A stretch of DNA of 64,000 nt from an uncultured Vibrio sp. (GCF_947488985.1 NZ_CANLBV010000004.1:26431-90430), one strand, 5' to 3'. Counted from the first letter of the stretch, positions 18,008-27,528 are shown. Made by a program: numbers and translations. Notes: a model not told the origin generated them from the letters alone.

Positions 18008-19090
18008 TTAAGCAGGGATCTGCTGAGTAATGCAGTGGATGTTACCTCCACCAAGCAAAACCTCACGCGTTGGTATACCAACGACTTGATGTTCAGGCAT
18101 CGCTTGCTGCAATATTTTTATTGCCTGCTCGTCAGTTCTATCATCGAGCAATGGCAAAAACACATAGCCATTCGCGATAAGAAAGTTGGCATAAGAAGCA
18201 CTTAACCTTTCCCCTGCATCACGTGTCATTCCGTCACTTTTATCAATTCCGCTGGCTTCTGCTTCGCTATAGTGCAAAGGCCCTGGCAACGGTAAACGGA
18301 TGATTTCAATCTCTCGACCTTTAGCATCAGATTGATCTTTTAACACTTGTTCCGCCTGACGAGATAATGCGAATTGTGGGTCTGAAGGATCATCAGTCCA
18401 ACTCAATACCACTTTCCCCGGGGCAATCACATGCATCAAATTATCAACATGTCCGTCAGTTTCATCATCGAATAGTCCTTTAGGCAGCCAAATGACCTTT
18501 TCAATACCCAGATATTCTTTGAGATGTGTTTCTATCTGTTGTTGATTCAACTCAGGGTTGCGTCCCGGACTAAGCAAACACTCTTCTGTTGTATAGAGCG
18601 TACCTTCGCCATCGGTATGTATTGAGCCCCCCTCTAAAACGAATGGGGCGTTGTAGTGATCAATCCCGATAATGTCACATACTGAGCTAGCCACTAGGTC
18701 GTCCTGCTGCCAGTTTTCATAGAGGCCATTATAGTCACCACCCCAAGCGTTAAACTGCCAGTTGATTCCACGACGCTCGCCGTCTTGATTCACCAACACT
18801 GTGGGCCCAATATCACGCATCCACGCATCATTGAATGGGATTTCAACAAGCCGAATGTCTGAATGAAGCAATGCTCTCGCCTTATCAAATTGCTTCGCAC
18901 TCACGGCGACACAAACCTTAGTCACCTCTGCTATCGCATTCGCAATGCTAGCGAATGTTTGCTGGGCAGGAAGGGCGTTATCACGCCAATTGTCTCGTCT
19001 TTCTGGCCAAGCCAACCAAACTTCTTCAATAGGATGAAACTCAGCTGGAAAGTAGAACCCATCTTGCAGTGGTGTTGTCGATAACTGCAT
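18008..19090 (-). CDS. aguA: Agmatine deiminase
   Basis: Converts agmatine to N-carbamoylputrescine and ammonia. 360 aa of the peptidyl-arginine deiminase-like fold. Family motifs are AWPERRDNWR near the N terminus, WMRDIGPTVLVN, LEGGSIHTDGEGT, DGHVDNLMHVIAPGKV and the catalytic cysteine in LLGGGNIHCITQQIPA near the end. It starts 11 bp after the aguB stop. Together the two genes make putrescine from agmatine without agmatinase. This provides an arginine-decarboxylase-fed entry to the puu pathway in the same operon. Confidence 0.94.
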   Translation of the reverse strand: MQLSTTPLQDGFYFPAEFHPIEEVWLAWPERRDNWRDNALPAQQTFASIANAIAEVTKVCVAVSAKQFDKARALLHSDIRLVEIPFNDAWMRDIGPTVLVNQDGERRGINWQFNAWGGDYNGLYENWQQDDLVASSVCDIIGIDHYNAPFVLEGGSIHTDGEGTLYTTEECLLSPGRNPELNQQQIETHLKEYLGIEKVIWLPKGLFDDETDGHVDNLMHVIAPGKVVLSWTDDPSDPQFALSRQAEQVLKDQSDAKGREIEIIRLPLPGPLHYSEAEASGIDKSDGMTRDAGERLSASYANFLIANGYVFLPLLDDRTDEQAIKILQQAMPEHQVVGIPTREVLLGGGNIHCITQQIPA

Positions 19091-19101
19091 AGTCTGCCCC
19101 T

Positions 19102-19968
19102 TTAAACTGCTAGTTTGCCCACAGAGCCATATAGATCTGGGCGGCGGTCACGGAACAACCCCCACGAGTGACGCGCTTGAGCCGTTGCGGCTAAATCAAT
19201 CTCCGCGTAAATGATAGCTTCCTCATCACGTGGCGCTTCTGCCAACTTGCCACCAGTATGATCGGTAATAAAAGAGGAACCGTAGAATGTGGTTTCAATG
19301 CCATCATCACACTCTGTGCCTACGCGATTAGACGCAATCACAGGAACCAAGTTTGCGGCGGAATGGCCTTGCATAGTGCGTTGCCAGTGATCACGAGAAT
19401 CTAAAGTTGGATCTTGTGGTTCGCTGCCAATAGCGGTTGGGTAAAAAATGGCTTCTGCACCGTGTAACGCTAAGCTACGAGCAAGCTCAGGAAACCATTG
19501 ATCCCAGCAAATACCAGCGCCGAACTTACCAAACTGGGTTTGCCAGACTTTGAAACCAGTATCTCCAGGACTAAAATAGTATTTTTCGCTATAACCCGGA
19601 CCATCCGGGATGTGTGATTTGCGGTAGTTATCTAGCACAGTGCCATCGGCATCAATCATCACTAATGAGTTAAAGAAGGTATTGCCCGCTTTTTCAAAAT
19701 AACTAACTGGAATCACGACCCCGAGTTCTTTTGCCAATGCACTCATCTCTGTTATCAACAGACAGTTGTCTACTTCCTCGGCCAACTCAAAATACTTAGC
19801 TTCTTGCTTCTTACAAAAGTAAGGGGCAGCGAACAATTCCTGCGGCAAAACCACATTGGCACCGTTACTCGCAGCTTCACGAATCGCTTGCTTAGCTTTA
19901 TTTAGGTTATCTTCCAGATCCCAGCTTTTGGTCAGTTGCAGGGCCGCGAATTTTACTACTCTACTCAT
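19102..19968 (-). CDS. aguB: N-carbamoylputrescine amidase
   Basis: A nitrilase-superfamily enzyme that hydrolyses N-carbamoylputrescine to putrescine, CO2 and ammonia. 288 aa. The Glu-Lys-Cys triad is visible in VLPQELFAAPYF (Glu), NYRKSHIPDGPGY (Lys) and GAGICWDQWFPE (Cys). AAGGA lies upstream of the ATG. It sits between puuB (21 bp) and aguA (11 bp), all co-directional, and acts directly after AguA. Confidence 0.95.
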   Translation of the reverse strand: MSRVVKFAALQLTKSWDLEDNLNKAKQAIREAASNGANVVLPQELFAAPYFCKKQEAKYFELAEEVDNCLLITEMSALAKELGVVIPVSYFEKAGNTFFNSLVMIDADGTVLDNYRKSHIPDGPGYSEKYYFSPGDTGFKVWQTQFGKFGAGICWDQWFPELARSLALHGAEAIFYPTAIGSEPQDPTLDSRDHWQRTMQGHSAANLVPVIASNRVGTECDDGIETTFYGSSFITDHTGGKLAEAPRDEEAIIYAEIDLAATAQARHSWGLFRDRRPDLYGSVGKLAV

Positions 19969-19989
19969 TGGGTGTTCCTTATCGTCCGG

Positions 19990-21267
19990 TTAGATAGCCA
20001 GCTTATCTCTTAGGTTGTAATACGCTGCGCCAACTGCTGTGAATGGTATTTGGAAGTGACGTCCACCAGGGAAGGCGTAGTGCTTGAGTTGTGCGAAGGC
20101 ATCAAATCGTTCGGCATGCCCTGTTAAGGCTTCTGCCAATAGCTTGCCAGCCAAGTGAGTACAGGTAACTCCATGGCCACTGTAGCCTTGCAAATAATAA
20201 ATATTGTCGTCGAATGCGCCGAACTGCGGCATACGTGAATAGGTAAGTAAGAAGTTACCAGTCCATGTGTAATCAATCTTGATACCTTTAAGCTGTGGGA
20301 AAATACCTTCTAGCTTAGGACGAATCAGAGATTCAATGTCTTGAGGGTCACGAGCGCCATAAACCACCCCACCCCCAAACAACAAGCGTTTGTCGGCACT
20401 CAATCGGAAATAGTCCAGTAAGTAATTACAGTCTTCAACGCAGTAGTCACTTGGTAAAACCTGTTTTAGTTGCTCATCGGTAAGCGGCTCTGTCGCCACG
20501 ACTTGAGTTCCACATGGGATCGCTTTGTTACTGATATTTGGAGCCAACCCACCTAAGTAGGCGTTGCCAGCTAACACCAAATATTTACTCTTCACACTAC
20601 CGCTCGCTGTTCTTGCAACAGGATTCGCGCCTTTTTCAATGGACGTTACCGCTGATTGTTCAAAAATTTGACCACCAAGAGAAACAAATGCTGCGGCTTC
20701 CCCCAATGCGAGTTTAAGCGGATGAATGTGCCCACCACGCATATCAAGCAAGCCACCGGTGTAAGCTTGAGTACCAACCGCCTCTTCTACTTGGCTAGCA
20801 TCCAACATGGTGAGCTGGTCATTGCCATATCGCTCCCAGTTTTTCTTATGATGCTCTAAGCCTTTTAACTGCTTTTTGTTTAGCGCGGTAAATAGGCCAC
20901 CGCGTTTGTGGTCACACTCAATATCGTATTTTTCGATTAGGCCACGAATGACATCTCCGCCTTCGAAAATCATGTCACACAAGGCTTTAGCTTGGGATTG
21001 GTCGTAACGGCTTTCTATCACATCAACATCTCGACTGTAACTATTGACGATCTGTCCACCATTACGACCAGTTGCTCCAAAACCGACTTTGGCACTCTCT
21101 AGTACCACTACATTAAAACCTTTCTCTGCTAAATGAAGAGCTGAAGATAAACCTGAAAACCCAGCCCCGACCACACACACATCACACTCAATGTTGTCTT
21201 GCAGTTGTGGGAACTCTGGCATGTTCGGGATAGAGTGAGCGTAAAACGAATCCGTATGCTTATTCAT
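19990..21267 (-). CDS. puuB: Gamma-glutamylputrescine oxidoreductase
   Basis: A FAD-dependent oxidase of the DAO/glycine oxidase fold that converts gamma-glutamylputrescine to gamma-glutamyl-gamma-aminobutyraldehyde. 425 aa (E. coli PuuB 426). The dinucleotide-binding motif is CVVGAGFSGLSSALHL near residue 30, with GFGATGRNGGQIV after it and YLQGYSGHGVTCTHLAGKL near the C terminus. AAAGGAATAT precedes the start. Located between puuC and aguB. Assignment over other ordL-type oxidases rests mainly on context with puuA, puuC, puuD and puuR. Confidence 0.92.
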   Translation of the reverse strand: MNKHTDSFYAHSIPNMPEFPQLQDNIECDVCVVGAGFSGLSSALHLAEKGFNVVVLESAKVGFGATGRNGGQIVNSYSRDVDVIESRYDQSQAKALCDMIFEGGDVIRGLIEKYDIECDHKRGGLFTALNKKQLKGLEHHKKNWERYGNDQLTMLDASQVEEAVGTQAYTGGLLDMRGGHIHPLKLALGEAAAFVSLGGQIFEQSAVTSIEKGANPVARTASGSVKSKYLVLAGNAYLGGLAPNISNKAIPCGTQVVATEPLTDEQLKQVLPSDYCVEDCNYLLDYFRLSADKRLLFGGGVVYGARDPQDIESLIRPKLEGIFPQLKGIKIDYTWTGNFLLTYSRMPQFGAFDDNIYYLQGYSGHGVTCTHLAGKLLAEALTGHAERFDAFAQLKHYAFPGGRHFQIPFTAVGAAYYNLRDKLAI

Positions 21268-21297
21268 AGTGATATTCCTTTATTAATCATCAGCAGG

Positions 21298-22782
21298 CTA
21301 AGGGTGAAGGCGAATCCAAGTCGTTTTGGTTTCGGTGAATTTTTCGATGGCGTGCAGTGACTTATCACGGCCATTACCACTCATTTTGAACCCACCAAAA
21401 GGGACGGTCATATCACCTTCGTTGTAGTTGTTCACCCAAACAGAACCTGCTTGAAGCTGTTTAGCTACGCGGTGTACGCGGTTAATGTTATCGCTCCAAA
21501 GCGCCGCACCTAAACCGTATTTTGAGTCATTGGCGATTGCGACTGCTTCCGCTTCATCTTTAAATGAAATAACACAAAGTACAGGACCAAATATCTCTTC
21601 CTGAGCGACACGTATTTTATTGTCAACGTTATCAAGAATGGTCGGCTCAACAAATGCGCCTTTGCCTTCAACATCACCACCACAACGAAGAACTGCACCT
21701 TCCGCTTGGCCAAGCTCTATATATTCAAGCACTTTTGATTTGTGACCTTGATCGATGAGCGCTCCCATCGAAGATGAGGTGTCCATTGGGTCTTTCGGCC
21801 TAAAGGATTGAGCCGCAGAAATGACTTTATCAACAAAGCGATCTTTGATGCTTTCGTGCACCAATAAACGAGTTGCAGCGACACAGACTTCGCCTTGGTT
21901 ATAGAAGCAACCACCAGCGGTTTCTGCGGCTGCACGATCTAGGTCTTCGCAGTCTTCAAATACGATATTGGCATTCTTACCACCAGCCTCGGCAAACACA
22001 CGCTTAAGATTGGTTTCACCAGAACGAACCATTAATTGACCAGCAATACGAGTAGACCCCGTAAATGCAATACAGTCTACGTCATGGTGTTTCGCTAAAG
22101 CATCACCGGCTTCATGGCCAAAACCTGTAACGACTTGAAAAACGCCACGTGGTAAGCCGGCTTGATTGGCAAGTTGACCAATATAAATAGCAGTGAGAGA
22201 AGATTTTTCAGAGGGTTTCAGAATAACGCTATTACCTGCAGCTAATGCAGGGCCAAGTTTCCAGCAAGCTAACCACAATGGAAAGTTCCATGGAACTACC
22301 GCTGCAACAACACCGATAGCTTGATGAGAAACAAAGGCATGTACATCTTGTTCAGTTGGCGCGACTTCCCCATACACTTTATCGATGGCTTCTGCATACC
22401 AACGCAGTGCGCTTGCAGCACCAGGAATATCGGTTGAAACGCTGTGGCTGATTGGTTTACCCGTATCTAGGGTTTCCAGCAACGCAAGTTCTTCACGATG
22501 TTGGTCAATCAGCGTTGCAAATTGGCTGAGTACCGCTTTGCGATATGACGGAGCACTGTTGCTCCATTCACCAGAAAGGAAAGCTTGACGAGCACATGTT
22601 ACCGCAAGCTCAACATCTTCTTCTTGGCAACGAGCTATCTGGGTCAGTGTCTCGTCGGTAGCCGGATTAACAACATCTAGAGTTTTTCCACTGATAGCTG
22701 CGCTATATTCGCCATTAATAAAGGCACGATTTTCGATGTTTAGATTGTTTTTCAGTTCAATCCATTGTTCTTGGGTTTTCAT
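21298..22782 (-). CDS. puuC: Gamma-glutamyl-gamma-aminobutyraldehyde dehydrogenase
   Basis: NAD(P)-dependent aldehyde dehydrogenase, 494 aa (E. coli PuuC 495). Motifs in order: VVPWNFPLWLACWKLGPALA, the catalytic Glu in VFAEAGGKNANIVFED, the catalytic Cys in NQGEVCVAATRLLVH and SGNGRDKSLHAIEKFTETKTTW at the end. AAGGAG precedes the ATG. It oxidises the PuuB product to gamma-glutamyl-GABA. It sits 36 bp after puuR and 30 bp before puuB. Confidence 0.93.
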   Translation of the reverse strand: MKTQEQWIELKNNLNIENRAFINGEYSAAISGKTLDVVNPATDETLTQIARCQEEDVELAVTCARQAFLSGEWSNSAPSYRKAVLSQFATLIDQHREELALLETLDTGKPISHSVSTDIPGAASALRWYAEAIDKVYGEVAPTEQDVHAFVSHQAIGVVAAVVPWNFPLWLACWKLGPALAAGNSVILKPSEKSSLTAIYIGQLANQAGLPRGVFQVVTGFGHEAGDALAKHHDVDCIAFTGSTRIAGQLMVRSGETNLKRVFAEAGGKNANIVFEDCEDLDRAAAETAGGCFYNQGEVCVAATRLLVHESIKDRFVDKVISAAQSFRPKDPMDTSSSMGALIDQGHKSKVLEYIELGQAEGAVLRCGGDVEGKGAFVEPTILDNVDNKIRVAQEEIFGPVLCVISFKDEAEAVAIANDSKYGLGAALWSDNINRVHRVAKQLQAGSVWVNNYNEGDMTVPFGGFKMSGNGRDKSLHAIEKFTETKTTWIRLHP

Positions 22783-22818
22783 ACGCTCTCCTTGTTATCA
22801 CAACAAGGCAAGGCCCAC

Positions 22819-23376
22819 TTAGAATGTGGTTGGCGTATGCGCGCTTATCATTCGACAAGCCTTGTCTGTGTGATTTGTAAACTTGTGCGGCTGCGTCGTA
22901 TCAATAATGTACGATTCACCTTGTTTAAGGACAAAAGATTGCTCTTTGTATTCCAGAGTGATTTCGCCCTCTAAAATAGTGCCGATCTCTTCGCCTTCAT
23001 GTTTAATTTCCGCCGCACCCGTTGTGCCGTGGGGGGCATACTCTTCAATCAAAAATCCAATTACCTGTTCTTTGCTGCCGTTGGTTACCAGTTTCATTGA
23101 AACCGACTCACTGCCCATTTCAACCAACTCTTCAGGCGCAACGACAACCTTCACTTCGTCGCTTTTGGGTTGTTCAAGTGTGAAAAACTCCGAAAGAGAT
23201 AAAGAAAAAACATTCACTATTTTTTGCAACGAACTCACCGAAGGGCTTACCTTCGCATTCTCAATCGAAGAGATCGCGCTATGTGTAATACCTGCTCGTT
23301 CAGCTAATTCTCGTTGTGACAATCCATGTTCTTTTCTTAATCGAACAATATTTTTACCAATCTCTTGGTTGTCCAT
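22819..23376 (-). CDS. puuR: PuuR-type transcriptional repressor (XRE HTH + cupin)
   Basis: 185 aa, the same size as E. coli PuuR. N-terminal XRE helix-turn-helix at residues about 8-62 (GLSQRELAERAGITHSAISS) and C-terminal cupin at about 110-180 (HEGEEIGTILEGEITLEYKEQSF, DTTQPHKFTNH). In E. coli the protein represses puu genes and is released by putrescine. It lies inside the operon between puuD and puuC, so it probably controls its own expression. Two AT-rich candidate binding sites lie in the puuD-puuA gap. Confidence 0.92.
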   Translation of the reverse strand: MDNQEIGKNIVRLRKEHGLSQRELAERAGITHSAISSIENAKVSPSVSSLQKIVNVFSLSLSEFFTLEQPKSDEVKVVVAPEELVEMGSESVSMKLVTNGSKEQVIGFLIEEYAPHGTTGAAEIKHEGEEIGTILEGEITLEYKEQSFVLKQGESYIIDTTQPHKFTNHTDKACRMISAHTPTTF

Positions 23377-23392
23377 GTAGGTGGCTCCTAAT

Positions 23393-24139
23393 TTATAGAG
23401 AGGCCGCCATCATAAATTCTTTAAACAAAATTTGAGAGAAATGATTCGTTTTTGCTTTCCATTCTGGGTGCCACTGCACGCCAACAAAGAATTTTTGCCC
23501 TGGAAGACTAAACGCTTCCACTAAACCATCCGGTGCTTTAGCTTCTACGGTCAGTTGGGGAGCTAATTGGTCAACCCCTTGGTTATGAAGCGTATTAACC
23601 TCAAAAAAGATAGTGTTTTCCCAATGATTTTCAGTCAGCCATTTCTCAAACAAACTTTGTTTTTGCACCAATACCGCGTGTGATGGTGCGTACTTTTCTT
23701 CAAAATCTTCGGCCTCACTCTCTCGATGGTCGTTGAAACCTGAATCATGAACTGCTGGGTTCAGTGAACCACCTAGAGCAACATTCATCTCTTGAAATCC
23801 ACGGCAAACACCAAAACACGGAATGTCTTTGTCTATCGCTTGACGGATCAAAGTAAAGGAAAGCTCATCTCGAGCTTCATCTTTCTTAGACTCTTCATGA
23901 GTGCCGTTGTAATGATGTGGTGCCACATTTGAGTGGCTCCCAGGAAATAAAAAACCGTCGCAGATGTTAAGAAGACGCTCAACATCTTCACTTGCCATAT
24001 CCGGAGCCAATATCAGTGGCAATCCACCAAAGTCTTTCACAGCCGTGAGGTAAAAATTATTCACTGCCTGTATTTGATAGCCACCCAATTCTTTAGCGCA
24101 ACTAACAATTCCAATAATGGGTTTGCTTGTTCTAGACAT
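23393..24139 (-). CDS. puuD: Gamma-glutamyl-GABA hydrolase (class I glutamine amidotransferase fold)
   Basis: Releases GABA and glutamate from gamma-glutamyl-GABA. 248 aa peptidase C26-type protein with the nucleophile Cys in FGVCRGFQEMNVALGGSL and the His-Glu pair in GVQWHPEW. First gene of the minus-strand polyamine operon, divergent from puuA. Shares its symbol with the unrelated urate hydroxylase at 7879-9180, so a name-based annotation could confuse the two. Confidence 0.93.
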   Translation of the reverse strand: MSRTSKPIIGIVSCAKELGGYQIQAVNNFYLTAVKDFGGLPLILAPDMASEDVERLLNICDGFLFPGSHSNVAPHHYNGTHEESKKDEARDELSFTLIRQAIDKDIPCFGVCRGFQEMNVALGGSLNPAVHDSGFNDHRESEAEDFEEKYAPSHAVLVQKQSLFEKWLTENHWENTIFFEVNTLHNQGVDQLAPQLTVEAKAPDGLVEAFSLPGQKFFVGVQWHPEWKAKTNHFSQILFKEFMMAASL

Positions 24140-24210
24140 GTTACTTCCGCGTTCGATTTATTTAACACCCACACTACAAATCACGTACAAAATTATCAAC
24201 GCCGATGTTC

Positions 24211-24223
24211 GATATTATGACCA
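24211..24223 (+). promoter_or_regulatory. Candidate PuuR box 1
   Basis: GATATTATGACCA matches about 10 of 13 positions of the E. coli PuuR box as I remember it (AAAATATAATGAACA). By-eye call only. Confidence 0.3.
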
Positions 24224-24268
24224 AAGCGTGACCAAACCCACTTTTTCGGTCAAAAAAAAGACTAATCT

Positions 24269-24283
24269 TGGACATTATATTGA
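24269..24283 (-). promoter_or_regulatory. Candidate PuuR box 2
   Basis: The minus-strand reading TCAATATAATGTCCA matches about 11 of 15 positions of the remembered E. coli PuuR box, including the ATATAATG core. Confidence 0.35.
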
Positions 24284-24481
24284 GCAAAACACAATCAACT
24301 GTTACAAAATAGTTAACAAAAACATCTTTCAATAAAATGGTAAATTTCAAAACAATCAACACAAGCCCATGTATTAAAAGGAAATGACCTTTAAATATAG
24401 ACTTTAGTCTAATTAGTACAATTGACTTGTTTCTTTTTTGTTACTTTCAATTTACCAAATAGAGGCTAGTTGGAGAACACA

Positions 24482-25825
24482 ATGGAATCGTATCTACAGG
24501 AAGTTAAAAATTTTCGACAAAAATGGCCCAACATCGAGTTTGTTGATCTGATTTTTACCGACATCAATGCCACACCAAGAGGCAAGCGCATCCCAGTAAG
24601 TGCACTACACAAGCTGCATAAAGGAATAGCTCTTCCCCTCTCGACAATTACTTTAGATACCAAAGGTAATGTGGTTGAAACAGCAGGGCTAGGTGAAGAA
24701 TTGGGAGAACCAGACAACATGTGTTTCCCAATTGCGGACACATTAATGCCTACCGCTAAAGAGCAAGTGGGCCAAATAATGTTGAGTATGATGGATGAGT
24801 CAGCCTACACACCAAACCCGCTCTTTATTCGTAATATCGTCAGTGAAATTCTCGAAAAGTTACACGCTAAAGATCAACATCCATGTGTTGCCTTAGAGCT
24901 AGAGTTTTACTTAATCGACAGGAAGCGGGGTAAGATGGGAGCGCTACAAACTGCCATCAATCCAAACAAAAAATCACGAGAAAAAGATACCGAAGTCTAT
25001 GACTTGGACGGTTTGGATGATTACGCAGACTTTTTGACCGATCTTAACAAAGTCGCTCAAGAGCAAGGGTTAAATACTTCGGGGGCACTATCAGAATCCG
25101 CCCCAGGACAATTTGAAATTAACTTCAACCACTCTAAAGATGTACTACGAGTGTGTGATGAAATCATCATCGTCAAACGCCTAATTCGTCAAGTTGCTAA
25201 TCAACATGATTTCGATGCTACCTTCATGGCTAAGCCATTTAGTGAACAAGCTGGTAACGGTATGCACATCCACCTTAGCTTGGTGGATTCCAACGACAAT
25301 AATCACTTTAGCCAACCTGACGGCCAACCAAGTCACCTCTTTTATCAAACCATAGCAGCGATGCTTGCTCAAACATCTGACTCCATGGCCTTGATTTGTC
25401 CTAACGTTAACTCCTATCGCCGCTTTGTTCCGGGTGCTTACGTACCAACGAAAGCAGACTGGGGCGAAAACCACCGTGGTGTCGCTTTACGCGTTCCTAT
25501 CAGTGACAGCAAAAACCGTCGAATTGAACATCGTATAGCCGGAGCCGACGTTAACCCTTATATTCTCGCTGCCGTAGTACTTTCCGCAGTATTGGCGAGT
25601 GAAAACTATACCAAAGACCAATGTCCAAACTCTCTCAGTGATGATGCAATTGACCTACCATTGCGTATGTCAGAAGCGCTCGACCAGCTAGAACGTAGTG
25701 AACTAGCCCCGTACATTTCGAAGGAGTTTGTCGATATATATTTAGCTTGCAAACGGAGTGAACTCGCGGAATTCGAACGTGAGATCACCCCACTAGAAAT
25801 CGACTGGATGTTGCATTCAGCTTAA
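24482..25825 (+). CDS. puuA: Glutamate-putrescine ligase (gamma-glutamylputrescine synthetase)
   Basis: Glutamine-synthetase-fold enzyme that joins glutamate to putrescine with ATP, the entry step of the Puu pathway. About 447 aa. The GS core is present: ALELEFYLID, APGQFEINFNHS, GNGMHIHLSL, NSYRRFVPGAYVPTKADWG and RIEHRIAGADVNPYILAA. The start ATG at 24482 is chosen because GGAG lies just upstream; a TTG 12 bases earlier is less likely. It is divergent from the puuD-gabT operon and 17 bp before an NhaC-type antiporter gene, with which it is surely co-transcribed. Confidence 0.93.
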   Translation: MESYLQEVKNFRQKWPNIEFVDLIFTDINATPRGKRIPVSALHKLHKGIALPLSTITLDTKGNVVETAGLGEELGEPDNMCFPIADTLMPTAKEQVGQIMLSMMDESAYTPNPLFIRNIVSEILEKLHAKDQHPCVALELEFYLIDRKRGKMGALQTAINPNKKSREKDTEVYDLDGLDDYADFLTDLNKVAQEQGLNTSGALSESAPGQFEINFNHSKDVLRVCDEIIIVKRLIRQVANQHDFDATFMAKPFSEQAGNGMHIHLSLVDSNDNNHFSQPDGQPSHLFYQTIAAMLAQTSDSMALICPNVNSYRRFVPGAYVPTKADWGENHRGVALRVPISDSKNRRIEHRIAGADVNPYILAAVVLSAVLASENYTKDQCPNSLSDDAIDLPLRMSEALDQLERSELAPYISKEFVDIYLACKRSELAEFEREITPLEIDWMLHSA

Positions 25826-25842
25826 ATAAAGGAAATATAAGT

Positions 25843-27318
25843 ATGACGACGCAAACTAAGGCGCTGGACGCGCCGCTGAAAATCAACAGTCAACACCTAA
25901 TAGTCTATCTGTTAGTGGTGGCGACCTTCGTTTTTTTCACTGTACTGGGATTAAACCATCAACAAGGTGAGTCCTACGGGTGGATGAGCCTGCTGCCGAC
26001 GGCGCTTGTTTTAGTGTTCGCTTTAGCGACTCACCGCACCGTCGAAGCACTCTTTAGTGGCGCGATTGCCGGCGTGCTGATGCTCAACCCAACCGAAGCC
26101 GTTGAGCAGATTGTTGGCATCTCGATGGATGTGATGATGGATGAAACCATTGCTTGGATCATCCTCGTGTGTGGCCTAATGGGGGGATTAATTGCGATTC
26201 TCGAAAAGGGCGGCAGCATCTTAAGCTTCTCGAATATGTTGGTGACCAAGGTTAAGAGCCGTAAGCAATCGATGCTGATGACCTTTTTGCTCGGCATCAT
26301 GATCTTTATTGATGACTACCTGAACGCTATTGCTATCTCTTCATCGATGAAAAAGATCACGGATGGGTACAACATCTCGCGCGAAAAACTCTCTTATCTG
26401 GTTGACTCCACCGCTGCACCCATCTGTATTTTGGTGCCAATCTCAACATGGGCAATCTTCTTTAGCTCACTGCTTGAAGCGAATGGTGTTGCTGAAGCAG
26501 GCGAAGGCATCAAAGCCTATATCGAAGCGATCCCATACATGGCTTATGGTTGGGTGACATTGATTATCGTGTTGCTGGTTGCGTTAGAGAAAATTCCAGA
26601 TCTGGGAGCGATGAAAAAAGCGGAAGAGCGCGCGAAGAACGGTCAAGTACGCCCTGAAGGCGCAACAGACATCGACTTCGGCGAAGATATGGCATCAAAC
26701 ACCAGCCCAACAATGGGACTGATCAACTTCTTATTGCCGATGGTAGTATTAGTTGGTGCAAGCTGGTATTTCGGCATTGACCTGTTAGCGGGTGTGTTTG
26801 TCGCGGTTATCTTCACTATCTGCTTTTATGGTGCGCAGCGCCTGATCTCAATGAACGATATGTTCGACGCGGTATACGACGGGATCAAGGTAATGCTACT
26901 GCCATTGGCGACCGTTATTGGCGGTTTCATGCTTAAGTCAGTGAACGACTCGCTAGGGGTAACACTGTATGTTATCGAGACAGTCAGCCCTTATCTATCG
27001 GCCTCTTACTTCCCTGCTATTATCTTTATCATCACTGGTGCATTGGTGTTCGCCACGGCATCGTCTTGGGGTACTTTCGCGGTGGCTATGCCAATCGTAT
27101 TGCCACTCGCTGAACAACTAGGGGTACCTCTTCACCTCACTATCGCCGCGCTACTTTCTGCATCTGCAGCCGGCAGCCACTCATGCTTCTTCAGTGATTC
27201 AACGGTATTGTCCGCTCAAGGCTCGGGTTGTACTTCAATGCAGCACGCCACCACACAATTCCCTTATGCTGTGATTGGTATTATTGCAACCACTCTGTTC
27301 TTCTTGGTCATCGGATAA
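25843..27318 (+). CDS. NhaC-family Na+/H+ antiporter-like permease, possible polyamine/amine transporter
   Basis: 491 aa, about 11-12 hydrophobic segments, in the NhaC ion-transporter fold (GLMGGLIAILEKGGS, FLLGIMIFIDDYLNAIAIS, TAAPICILVPISTWAIFF, GSHSCFFSDSTVLSAQGSGC). The family includes Na+/H+ antiporters and amino-acid/amine exchangers. Coupling to puuA with only 17 bp between suggests it moves putrescine or a related amine rather than acting as a housekeeping antiporter; this is inference from position. No other polyamine uptake gene (PuuP or Pot type) is in the window, which strengthens the idea. The gene ends near a bidirectional terminator. Confidence 0.8.
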   Translation: MTTQTKALDAPLKINSQHLIVYLLVVATFVFFTVLGLNHQQGESYGWMSLLPTALVLVFALATHRTVEALFSGAIAGVLMLNPTEAVEQIVGISMDVMMDETIAWIILVCGLMGGLIAILEKGGSILSFSNMLVTKVKSRKQSMLMTFLLGIMIFIDDYLNAIAISSSMKKITDGYNISREKLSYLVDSTAAPICILVPISTWAIFFSSLLEANGVAEAGEGIKAYIEAIPYMAYGWVTLIIVLLVALEKIPDLGAMKKAEERAKNGQVRPEGATDIDFGEDMASNTSPTMGLINFLLPMVVLVGASWYFGIDLLAGVFVAVIFTICFYGAQRLISMNDMFDAVYDGIKVMLLPLATVIGGFMLKSVNDSLGVTLYVIETVSPYLSASYFPAIIFIITGALVFATASSWGTFAVAMPIVLPLAEQLGVPLHLTIAALLSASAAGSHSCFFSDSTVLSAQGSGCTSMQHATTQFPYAVIGIIATTLFFLVIG

Positions 27319-27398
27319 CCAGTCCCATACCCGTCGTAGAGTCGTAGACAGAGTTATTAACTGCGATGGGGATGAGAAAACTTTGACCACAAAAAATA

Positions 27399-27441
27399 AT
27401 GCCTTATCTGCTTTTACTCGAAAGAGCACTAGATAAGGCAT
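27399..27441 (-). terminator. Bidirectional terminator between nhaC-like gene and tetR
   Basis: An 11-bp stem (27399-27409 with 27431-27441) with a structured loop. On the minus strand it is followed by ATTTTTT, a good T tract for ending tetR transcription. Confidence 0.75.
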
Positions 27442-27528
27442 CTTAATTTGTGGTTTGTAGATTGATGAATACCATCCACCTGTCTAAATAACCGAACTGA
27501 GCTGGCTACCTGCGCTGCTCATCCGTCT

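Larger units (their letters stand above)
24140..24481. promoter_or_regulatory. Divergent promoter region puuD / puuA
   Basis: 341 bp, very AT-rich, no coding frame of substance. It contains two candidate PuuR boxes (24211-24223 and 24269-24283). GGAG at 24472-24475, 6 nt ahead of the ATG at 24482, decides the puuA start over a TTG at 24470. Confidence 0.6.
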
